Source: Rhodococcus sp. KBS0724 (GTDB lineage Bacteria; Actinomycetota; Actinomycetes; Mycobacteriales; Mycobacteriaceae). From it: 64,000 nucleotides of DNA. A program made the position numbers and the translations under genes. The first letter of the stretch is position 1. The number at the start of each line of letters is the position of its first letter. Where the stretch lies: NCBI RefSeq assembly GCF_005938745.2, contig NZ_VCBX02000001.1, positions 1-64,000 of the forward strand. The letters are read 5' to 3'. Under the pieces are notes generated by a model. The model saw nothing but the letters and a program-made list of their open reading frames with translations, did no database searches and was not told where the DNA came from. Shown here piece by piece: positions 56,943-64,000 of this stretch.

Positions 56943-59513
56943 TCAGATCACCGGAACCACGGTGGGTCCCGAGACTGTGCCGTAACGCGTATCCATCGAG
57001 CGCAGGTAGTGCTCGAGTGCGATCTGCCCCCCTGGCATTTGCAGTAGCGGAGGTGGGCGCATCGGGAGTACCGCGCCGGCGACGAGGGCACTTGCACCGC
57101 CCATGCCAAGACCAGCGTCGTCGGCGATCCGAGGTGTCGGCGATTCGATGTCGACATCGGTCAGGAACCGATCCGCCGAAATCTCGGCCACGTGCGTACC
57201 TGAGTTGATCGTCGACTCGACAAGCTCGCTCAAGAGCTGTTGATCGCCCAACTTGTCCGCCCACACGAATATCTCCGCCATCCACTGCGAAGCCGTTTTC
57301 TCCCAGGAGAGTCGACTACTGGCAATCTCGAACTGGAATCGCTGCGCGTTGACGTACTGAACTGCGGGCAGGGCGAGTTCGAGTGCTTCCCGGTGTCGTT
57401 CGCCACCGGCGGCCGCAATAATCGATATGGCAGCCAAGAAGTCGCACTTGGCAACATCGATCATGGTCCTCAGCGCCAGGAACAGCTCCCGTGCGGCACC
57501 TAGGTGCACCAGTGCAGTGCCGGGACTTCCTTCCATGATTTCGGCGCACGCAAGGTTACGTTGGCACCAGCCGACATTGCGTCTGTAGGCGAGATCGGAA
57601 CCGAAGTCTTCGATGGCCTCGGTAAGCACGTTCTTGGCTCGAACGAAATCCGAGGTCATGAAAGCAACGACCCCGATATTGCACCGGCATACGGCCGCTC
57701 GCGCGTGTTGCCCCAGACCGGCGAAAAGTGCCGCTGCACTGGAGAACGCCGCCTCGGCAAGGTCGAAGTCTCCTCTCGCGACATGAAGGCCACCCATATT
57801 TTGGTCGACCATCGCGACTCGATCGATCGAGCCGAACGAGTCGAACGCCGCGCGAGCCTTGACAAACGAATTCTCCGCGTCGGCGAGCCTTCCGGCCTCG
57901 AGATAGACCTGACTGAGGTGGGAATCGCTGGTCGCAACCCCGTAGCGAATACCACTGTTCGAAAAGGCTTTTCGTGATTCGAGTAGTGCTTGCTCGGCAT
58001 CGTCGTATCGACCCAAGGAGAGGAGGCACACGCCGATACTCTGTTGGCATGCGGCAGACTTCTCGACATTCTCCCCGTTCACGAATGCAGCTCGAGCGAA
58101 CTCGAGCCCGTCAATTGCCGCCTCGTATTCAGCGTTTTGCATCAACACCAGAGCTAACTCTTGCCGACAATCCGCCTCCAACTCGGACTCGCCCAATCCC
58201 ACGATCAGTGCGAGCGATTGGTTGACAAAGTCTTCCGCTCTGGATAATTCGAGCCCTTCTCGCGCGAGCGCGCCGAAGTATCGTAGGCATGTCGCACGAA
58301 GTACCGGCTCTTCCACGGCGCTGAACTCTGCCAAGGCCGAGATCAGTAGTCGCTCGGCGGAGACCAAGTCACCGAGCTGCATCTGGACTGTGGCCAAGTG
58401 CATGTCGCACGTGGCCACAGAAACGATGTCACCAAGGCGTGTGTGAGCTTGTCGCGCACGGTTATAGGCGTCAACTGCGTCGGAAGGCCTTCCCTGGTCT
58501 TCGTAGATCATTCCGAGGCCGACGTCGATACCTGCTGCGTCGTCCGGATGTTCGTCGGCAAACAGATTGCGCGCGGATACCAAGGATGTGATTGCGTCGT
58601 CGATCATTCGGAGATGCAACAGCAAGAGTCCCAACTGCCTGTGGCAGTGTGCGCTGCGACTTGGACGGTCTGTGCGCGAGTGCAGCGCGATCGCCGCTCG
58701 GTAGGACTCGACTGCGTCTGTCACACGTTTAGCCTCGAAGTAGAGGTCTCCGAGTTGTTCCCAGCAATCTCCCTCTGCATCAAGGACTTCAGCCGTTCGA
58801 AAGAAATCGATTGCGGCGTGCAATTCGATTTCGGTGTCAGCAAGGTCCTCGACAGTTGACGTGATTCCGATGAGGTACTGGCAACGAGCGGCTTCCAGAC
58901 CCTTGTCGACTTCGCGGTAGAGTGTCCGCGCGATGGTGAACTGCGCCTTTGCGGAAGTGATGTCCTCCATCTCGAGGAGACACGATCCGGCACCTTCGTG
59001 GCAGCGGGCGGACTCCTCTATCTGCCCAGAGGCGAAGAATCCGCGTGCTGCCCGGCTGAACGCTGCGTACGCATGTTGGACAGCGCCACTGTCCTCGTAC
59101 AGTTCGGCGAGCACACCGCAGTATGCGGCTCCGGTCTCGACATCACCCCAGGATTCGAAGAGGTCACATGATTTCTGGAGCCACACGATCGCCTCGCGCT
59201 TGTCACCTGTGTCCGCGAGAACGAGGCCGAGTTCGCCGGCGCAGTCTGCTGTCAATTCCGGATCGTCGAGATCTGTCAGCAATTCCAGTGCCTGGCGCAA
59301 CGTTTTGATCGAATCTGCGAATTGTTCGATGTCCGCCTGTGCAATGCCGATCAATCGTAGGCAGTGTGCGATGCCGTGAAGTTCGCCTTCTCTGACACAT
59401 TCGCGCTGTGCGGCCCGAAGAAGTTCCAGCGCGTCGATGGCGTTGCCATCGGCAAGAAGATCGAGTCCGTCTAGATACAGACGGCTCGGCCAAGGGTGGT
59501 GTTTCATATTCAT
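56943..59513 (-). CDS. Large TPR-repeat protein
   Basis: The 856-residue protein is built almost entirely of helical repeats of about 40 residues with TPR signatures (for example YEAAIDGLEFARAAF, YDDAEQALLESRKAF, FDLAEAAFSSAAALF). The last 80 residues are less regular and Pro-rich. TPR solenoids act as scaffolds and often partner with CHAT proteases. ATG 59513 gives the ATGA overlap with the membrane gene upstream. It has no recognised catalytic domain. Confidence 0.9.
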   Translation of the reverse strand: MNMKHHPWPSRLYLDGLDLLADGNAIDALELLRAAQRECVREGELHGIAHCLRLIGIAQADIEQFADSIKTLRQALELLTDLDDPELTADCAGELGLVLADTGDKREAIVWLQKSCDLFESWGDVETGAAYCGVLAELYEDSGAVQHAYAAFSRAARGFFASGQIEESARCHEGAGSCLLEMEDITSAKAQFTIARTLYREVDKGLEAARCQYLIGITSTVEDLADTEIELHAAIDFFRTAEVLDAEGDCWEQLGDLYFEAKRVTDAVESYRAAIALHSRTDRPSRSAHCHRQLGLLLLHLRMIDDAITSLVSARNLFADEHPDDAAGIDVGLGMIYEDQGRPSDAVDAYNRARQAHTRLGDIVSVATCDMHLATVQMQLGDLVSAERLLISALAEFSAVEEPVLRATCLRYFGALAREGLELSRAEDFVNQSLALIVGLGESELEADCRQELALVLMQNAEYEAAIDGLEFARAAFVNGENVEKSAACQQSIGVCLLSLGRYDDAEQALLESRKAFSNSGIRYGVATSDSHLSQVYLEAGRLADAENSFVKARAAFDSFGSIDRVAMVDQNMGGLHVARGDFDLAEAAFSSAAALFAGLGQHARAAVCRCNIGVVAFMTSDFVRAKNVLTEAIEDFGSDLAYRRNVGWCQRNLACAEIMEGSPGTALVHLGAARELFLALRTMIDVAKCDFLAAISIIAAAGGERHREALELALPAVQYVNAQRFQFEIASSRLSWEKTASQWMAEIFVWADKLGDQQLLSELVESTINSGTHVAEISADRFLTDVDIESPTPRIADDAGLGMGGASALVAGAVLPMRPPPLLQMPGGQIALEHYLRSMDTRYGTVSGPTVVPVI

Positions 59514-60331
59514 CCCACTCGGTCGGGCATGAATTTGCCGATCGTCCATCGACCTATTCCGAATACAACTGCATACGTGGCAAACACTGTCAGTGATCCC
59601 ACAGAATCAACCTCGTCGCAATTGGTGGACATTCCAGATGCCGACGAAAGTAGCACGATAAGTCCCAATGCGGTGCCGACGATCAAGAGTCCCGTCTCAG
59701 GCCTCGCTCCGATCGTGCTTCCCAAAATTACAGCCGCAATAATACCGAGTGCAAGTGGAGTGGAACCCGAGGTGACCCCGACAGGAGAGGTGAGAAACAG
59801 GACGACATCAATAGCGCCGAACCAGGCCAGGCCGGCGACTGCTGCGCCGTTTATATTCATACCCCCGATAACGAACCCGCACGCAGCGCTGAGGAATGCG
59901 ATCGCGACGAACAGTGCAACTGCGCTTATCCGCAGCGGTACATTCGTATCTATTCCGCAAATACTTGGCTCAGTGAGTTCTGACATCGCCGGCACCAGGG
60001 CTATAAGTCCGATCACGGAGTAGAGCAGGTCGGCCCCGATGGATACCCCTGGTAACGAGCCGAGCAGGGCAACGACCAGGGCGAAAATGCCAACTGCCAC
60101 TCCCACTTCGGCCGGAGAGCCAAACGTCGGACTCTCGGACGCTGACAGTTGCACAAGCGCACTCACTGCTATGAACCCTGCCAGAAATGAACGTCCAAAT
60201 CTATTCGAATTCGATGACGATTTCAATGGGAAGGTTGACCCACCTGGGTGTTCAGCGCGCGATGCTCGCCCGCCGAGCACGAAATACACCACCATCATCA
60301 GGAAGGCTAGAACGATGACGATCGCAGTCAT
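59510..60331 (-). CDS. Multi-pass membrane protein paired with the TPR gene
   Basis: The 273-residue protein has about seven to eight hydrophobic helices, for example VGVAVGIFALVVALLGSL, LLYSVIGLIALVPAM and LALGIIAAVILGSTIGA. No family is recognised. ATG 60331 (MTAIVIVLAFLMMVVYF) is preferred over a TTG at 60490 because the longer start leaves just 15 bases to the divergent gene; neither has a good ribosome site. It is likely co-translated with the TPR gene through an ATGA overlap. Confidence 0.72.
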   Translation of the reverse strand: MTAIVIVLAFLMMVVYFVLGGRASRAEHPGGSTFPLKSSSNSNRFGRSFLAGFIAVSALVQLSASESPTFGSPAEVGVAVGIFALVVALLGSLPGVSIGADLLYSVIGLIALVPAMSELTEPSICGIDTNVPLRISAVALFVAIAFLSAACGFVIGGMNINGAAVAGLAWFGAIDVVLFLTSPVGVTSGSTPLALGIIAAVILGSTIGARPETGLLIVGTALGLIVLLSSASGMSTNCDEVDSVGSLTVFATYAVVFGIGRWTIGKFMPDRVG

Positions 60332-60505
60332 AATGGGAAGTGAGTAGACATTGCGACCAGTCCTTCCGTCCGATCCGATATTGGCGAGGTTTCGAATAGG
60401 AGGACGATCACCTGCTTGTCGGATAATGATGAAGGAGTTCAGCGCCGGCCGAAAGTCATTCGATGAGACTAATCTACGAAGACGTTTCAATAGGGAGTTG
60501 GTGAC

Positions 60506-62032
60506 ATGTCGGGGAGCAGTGACTGGGCCGTCAGTGGTTGGTGGATCGGCCGTGAACTCGGCCGTGGTGGTCGTGCCGAGGCAACCCTGACACGAAATGA
60601 CCTGATCGAATTATGGGTTAAGGCTTCGGCGTCACCGAAACCGAATATCAGGCACTTCGCCGAAGATCTTACGACGTGGACACACGAACTGGGAGCCACT
60701 GAATGGGTCGAGACGATGACCACACCTGAGGTTGCGCGACGTATGCGTCAGGGCGTCAACGAAGTGGCAACAGGTGTCGAAATTTGGGACATGGTGAGCA
60801 TGATTGCTGCAGAGTATGCGGATCCCTTCGCGCGATGCTCCGCCAATGTTGTTCGGGACGTGAGGGCAGAGCGTCCTAGAGGTCTGTCCACTGCAATGGT
60901 TGATTCCATTCGGCCGCTCGAAGAAAACCATCCACGCACCGCTGCGCGAAACGCCATGATCGCAACCGAGCAGTGCGGCACAGTGACATCAACTCGAGAT
61001 CATGCCGATCGCTTTGTCGAGACCCCGCAGTCGTTCACGAGTGAGATCGTGGCCGCAGCTATGCGGGGGTACAGCGGAAAGTTGGTGGACTATCTGGATC
61101 GAATCGCCGACGATGACGGCAATGAAGACCTCGAAATCCTCAGCAGCGCAATCGAAGATATGACCATCAGATATGGTGAACCCGACGTTGCGGATCGCTC
61201 CCCGTCAGCAGAGGAAATCGAGTTTGTCGAGCAAACTCTCGAGTCCTATCTCAATCGACGAATTGTCGACACCGGAGATCTCGACAGGCCACTGATCCAA
61301 GGAAGCAACCTGTACACCAGCTACGACGTCGTGGGCGAGACATGGCGCCGTGCACGTCGAAATATGTTGAAGCTTCATATCGCCGAAATTGAACTGACCG
61401 ATGACCTCGTGACACGCGTCTACAAATCGAATCGCCACCGTGCGACGCAGGATCTGCGCCGCAAACTGTTCCGATCAGCTGATCGGACGGCCCACGCGCA
61501 ACACCCTGAGAGCTATGGTCCTGAACGCACTGAACTGGCGCTCGGCCACCGAGGTGTGTTGATGAGGCTTCTGTTCGCCCGCGCGCATAGGTACGTGATG
61601 GACAGCTCGATCGAGTCGAGTCATCCGTGGGGCAAAAAATACGAAGGGCCGCTGCCGTGTTGGGAACGCGAGGTAGTTCTCGACATACTGCTATCGGATG
61701 CCGAGACCGTGCTCGATGGTTCCGTCCCCGAGGTCGCAGCATTCATAGACCGAGGCGCTGTTCGGCCAATGGTGCGTCACCTGCTCGAAGTACGCAGACC
61801 CACGAACACCCTCGCCCCTAGTCCGACAAAATCGGTTGCGCTGGTCATGCAACTCTTACAGGGGGCCCTGGCAATGGCAATCAATGACGACGACATCTTT
61901 GCCGGCGACGGTATCGAACTCGTCGGAAAGAAGGCCGCAGGACAAACCTGGACGCAGAAATCTGCTGAAATCATTCGGAGGCTTCGGACACACCGCGACG
62001 AATGGACCGAGTTGACGGAGACGAACAAGTGA
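60506..62032 (+). CDS. Unrecognised 508-residue protein, first gene of the CHAT operon
   Basis: I cannot assign this protein. ATG 60506 follows GGGAG by 8 bases. The N-terminus reads GWWIGRELGRGGRAE, reminiscent of a kinase glycine loop but without any further kinase motif. The remainder is soluble and helical with charged patches, and the conserved-looking core includes LDRPLIQGSNLYTSYD and HPWGKKYEGPLPCW. The stop overlaps the next start (GTGA), so it is co-translated with the next two genes. Confidence 0.72.
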   Translation: MSGSSDWAVSGWWIGRELGRGGRAEATLTRNDLIELWVKASASPKPNIRHFAEDLTTWTHELGATEWVETMTTPEVARRMRQGVNEVATGVEIWDMVSMIAAEYADPFARCSANVVRDVRAERPRGLSTAMVDSIRPLEENHPRTAARNAMIATEQCGTVTSTRDHADRFVETPQSFTSEIVAAAMRGYSGKLVDYLDRIADDDGNEDLEILSSAIEDMTIRYGEPDVADRSPSAEEIEFVEQTLESYLNRRIVDTGDLDRPLIQGSNLYTSYDVVGETWRRARRNMLKLHIAEIELTDDLVTRVYKSNRHRATQDLRRKLFRSADRTAHAQHPESYGPERTELALGHRGVLMRLLFARAHRYVMDSSIESSHPWGKKYEGPLPCWEREVVLDILLSDAETVLDGSVPEVAAFIDRGAVRPMVRHLLEVRRPTNTLAPSPTKSVALVMQLLQGALAMAINDDDIFAGDGIELVGKKAAGQTWTQKSAEIIRRLRTHRDEWTELTETNK

Positions 62033-63465
62033 GTGCATCGAAATACTCGCGCTCGATACGACGCGATGGCGGCGATCTCTCTTGGGACAGTGACGTTGCT
62101 CCCGCGGTTGCAGAAGTTGCGGTGTCCATCGCACCCGGCGTTGTAGTAGTCGTCGACGCTGCGGACACGTCGACGGTCCTGCGTTGGCATGTGGCCGAGG
62201 GCGGTGGCATCAGAGCGCTGGCCGCGGCCTGTGTGGAACCTGGCCTTGGCGGAATCCTCGAACGTGCGGCCAGTGGCATCGAAAGCGAATGTGACGCTGT
62301 TCATCTCGATGCACGGTGGACTCGTCTGGGTCTGACCGCGGCCTGTGGTCGCTGGTCGATGGTTCGGATGAACGAGAGCGTACTGGTGTTGGACGGCGCT
62401 GCCGCGCGACATCGAATCGGCGATACCGCCGCGGCTGCTCGCCTTTTTGCGGTTGCGTCTGCAACTCTCGAAGGGTTGGGGGTGGATTGTTTGAACGGTG
62501 AGATGTCCAGCAGCGCAGCCAAAGAGATGGCGATCGTGACGCTGGAAGCGGCAGAAGCGGTATCCGAAACGACTTGGGGTTACGTTCTGATGGACCTCGC
62601 TGCCCGAGTGCAGGCCGCCACCGCGTTCGACGACGACACGCTGCGGCAGTGGATCGAAGATCTGGTGGAAACACAATCGTTGAGCTTGGTGGATACGGAT
62701 ATGGCCGGTGACGGAACTCGCTCTCGTGCTTCGGTCTTCAGTGGGTACATCGATCCGCATGTGGTACCTCCGCGGATTCTCGCGTGGCGTGGTGCGAGCA
62801 CGCCGGATATCGAAGCGACTTATCGCGCCGAGGGGGAGACGGGGAGAGTGATTTTGTCCGCACAATTGGCGCAAGGCATCGATGCCCACTCCCGCGAAGC
62901 CGGAGAGATGTTGGCGTACGCTGCAAATCGCAGATCAGGGCAGCTTCTCGTGAGCGTTCCAATGGTGGCCGATGGAACCAGCCTGATCGGGATGATGGAG
63001 ATAGACGAGGATTCCCTTTCCGACATATGTTTCGGGATCTTTTGTGCTTCTAGCGATCCTCGCGATCTCCGTGCCGGCGATTCGGCCGGTGTGCTGGTCG
63101 ACGTCGATCGGCTCATGCTGGAAGCGTGGGGATTGCAACGCGCGAAGTTGACCGCCCTGTACGTCGCGAACTCGACGTCGGAGTCGGAGGCTCGTAGAGC
63201 TGTGACGTCGGCAGCGCGCGGATTCACTCGGGAGGCATTGGATGCGGCTGAATCAGCGGTGGAGAAATTGACTTGGCTGAATGATGAGTTCGGTCGCGAC
63301 AGTCAGTCGTGGGGTGCCCTGCTGGAAAGCAGAATCGAGGCAATCGAGCGCTTCATGGCAGCTGTGGAGGATGACAGGGCTGAACCACCAGGCACGCAGC
63401 CGCTATTGGCCGAATTGTTGATCACGCCGTCGGACGACAATGACCGCTCGGACGGGCGATCGTGA
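62029..63465 (+). CDS. Unrecognised 478-residue protein, middle gene of the CHAT operon
   Basis: The protein has an Ala-rich, mixed alpha/beta sequence with no motif I can name. Notable parts: the N-terminal strand APGVVVVVDAADTSTVLRW, the region GDTAAAARLFAVASATLEGLGV, and a central block with GETGRVILSAQLAQGI. GTG 62029 overlaps the previous TGA and GTG 63462 of the next gene overlaps its own stop, so all three are coupled. It could be an adaptor for the CHAT-like protein. Confidence 0.72.
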   Translation: MSASKYSRSIRRDGGDLSWDSDVAPAVAEVAVSIAPGVVVVVDAADTSTVLRWHVAEGGGIRALAAACVEPGLGGILERAASGIESECDAVHLDARWTRLGLTAACGRWSMVRMNESVLVLDGAAARHRIGDTAAAARLFAVASATLEGLGVDCLNGEMSSSAAKEMAIVTLEAAEAVSETTWGYVLMDLAARVQAATAFDDDTLRQWIEDLVETQSLSLVDTDMAGDGTRSRASVFSGYIDPHVVPPRILAWRGASTPDIEATYRAEGETGRVILSAQLAQGIDAHSREAGEMLAYAANRRSGQLLVSVPMVADGTSLIGMMEIDEDSLSDICFGIFCASSDPRDLRAGDSAGVLVDVDRLMLEAWGLQRAKLTALYVANSTSESEARRAVTSAARGFTREALDAAESAVEKLTWLNDEFGRDSQSWGALLESRIEAIERFMAAVEDDRAEPPGTQPLLAELLITPSDDNDRSDGRS

Positions 63466-64000
63466 CTCTCAGGTTCGAGAATCGCTCGGTTGTTCTTGTG
63501 CGAGCCGCCGATGCGGGCCCCACGTACATGTCATGGACGTGGATGGATACTCCCGACGTTCCCCATGCCGAACGTCTGGACAGCGAGAACCTTTCCGCAG
63601 CCATGACAATGCTCGATCAAGCCCTGCTGTCGCCATTGCCGTTGGGCCGGGGAGAACAGTCACAGGTCGAGTCCAAAGAGGATGCGGCGAGTCGGGCGCT
63701 GTTGCAGGGTGCGTTCGCCAGCCTCGACGGTGAACGGAAATTGGCTGCGTTGCTCACCGAGGCTGCGCTTCCGACGACGTTGCGCCGACAGATCTGTGAG
63801 CGATTCGAATCCCACGGAACAGTCCACGTCAGGATCACCCCTAGTCCTCGGATCGCACGTGTTCCCTGGGAATTGCTTTTCGCAGACGCCGATCGGAGAT
63901 TGCTCGACATTGCGCTGGTGACCTTCGATCCGCCGGCGACAGTTCACGCTCATCGAAGCGTTCTGCCTCCGAACTGGGAAGATGTGCGTCACCTTCCTCC
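63462..64000 (+). CDS. CHAT-like (caspase-fold) protein, cut by the window end
   Basis: GTG 63462 opens a frame that stays open to the last base, about 179 codons. A helical N-terminal region (about 1-110) leads into VHVRITPSPRIARVPWELLF and LLDIALVTFDPP, the pattern of the first strands of CHAT domains (RIxxxPELxxxPWELLxD then LALxxxxRxxP). The catalytic His and Cys would lie further on, beyond the window. If confirmed, it is a caspase-like protease and the probable effector of the cluster. Family call is by pattern and thus moderate. Confidence 0.6.
   Translation, partial: MTLRFENRSVVLVRAADAGPTYMSWTWMDTPDVPHAERLDSENLSAAMTMLDQALLSPLPLGRGEQSQVESKEDAASRALLQGAFASLDGERKLAALLTEAALPTTLRRQICERFESHGTVHVRITPSPRIARVPWELLFADADRRLLDIALVTFDPPATVHAHRSVLPPNWEDVRHLP

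Noticed and set aside
60506..62032. A Ser/Thr kinase, because of an ELGRGGRAE start
   Set aside because: No catalytic lysine, HRD or DFG follows; only the first loop resembles a kinase.
48454..64000. A type VI secretion locus, because of kinase, PP2C, FHA and Clp-like genes
   Set aside because: No Tss sheath, Hcp, VgrG or membrane complex gene is visible, and this is a Gram-positive mycolate lineage.

Overview
The window starts exactly on the GTG start codon of dnaA and has the chromosome-origin layout of a mycolic-acid actinobacterium: dnaA, oriC, dnaN, recF, dciA, gyrB, gyrA, a DUF3566 gene, tRNA-Ile, tRNA-Ala and cwsA, then ppiA, a rhomboid gene, a PH-like membrane gene, crgA, a DUF881 gene, pabA, and the pknB-pknA-pbpA-rodA-pstP-fhaB-fhaA cell-growth operon. 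The order matches Mycobacterium. The protein sequences and the metabolic genes inserted between these landmarks point to Rhodococcus, probably the R. erythropolis/qingshengii group (inference, no database search). No rRNA, insertion sequence, transposase or CRISPR array was seen.

Layout. 1-5107: replication initiation genes, with a 581-base oriC gap (1555-2135) carrying DnaA boxes, an AT-rich stretch with a possible DnaA-trio, and many CCTCGAGG-type palindromes. 5194-8167: an operon of a ferritin-like hydrolase, a flavin/[2Fe-2S] reductase and an epoxide-hydrolase-like enzyme. 8365-14608: gyrase operon, DUF3566 gene, two tRNAs and a 36-residue membrane peptide. 14768-17841: a membrane alpha/beta hydrolase and a secreted lipase. 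17906-18334: cwsA. 18347-26149: a LacI-regulated catabolic island (amino-acid ABC transporter, DapA-family lyase, FAD amine oxidase, allophanate-hydrolase-related protein, hydantoinase) with a matching 14-base operator in front of both transcription units. 26240-28001: a 28-residue amphipathic peptide, ppiA and rhomboid. 28133-34437: MFS carrier, GAF-PucR regulator, glycolate/lactate oxidase, and a TauD-type dioxygenase with a TetR regulator. 34447-46586: cell division and Ser/Thr phosphosignalling genes, with an unexpected cluster of DnaA boxes at 34913-34977. 46841-48251: tRNA-Leu, an AlkD-like protein and a DUF6226 protein.

48454-64000 is the most unusual region. It holds a second Ser/Thr kinase, PP2C phosphatase and FHA set, separate from the house-keeping one, tightly packed with a radical-SAM activase, a ClpB-like AAA+ ATPase with only one intact ATPase motif set, two multi-pass or single-pass membrane proteins, a secreted SH3-CHAP hydrolase, an 856-residue TPR protein, two unrecognised proteins and the start of a CHAT-like (caspase-fold) protein cut by the window end. 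Start and stop codons overlap at most junctions, so these are a few polycistronic units facing each other. The set resembles a phosphorylation-gated conflict or secretion-like machine, but I cannot name it as any described system.
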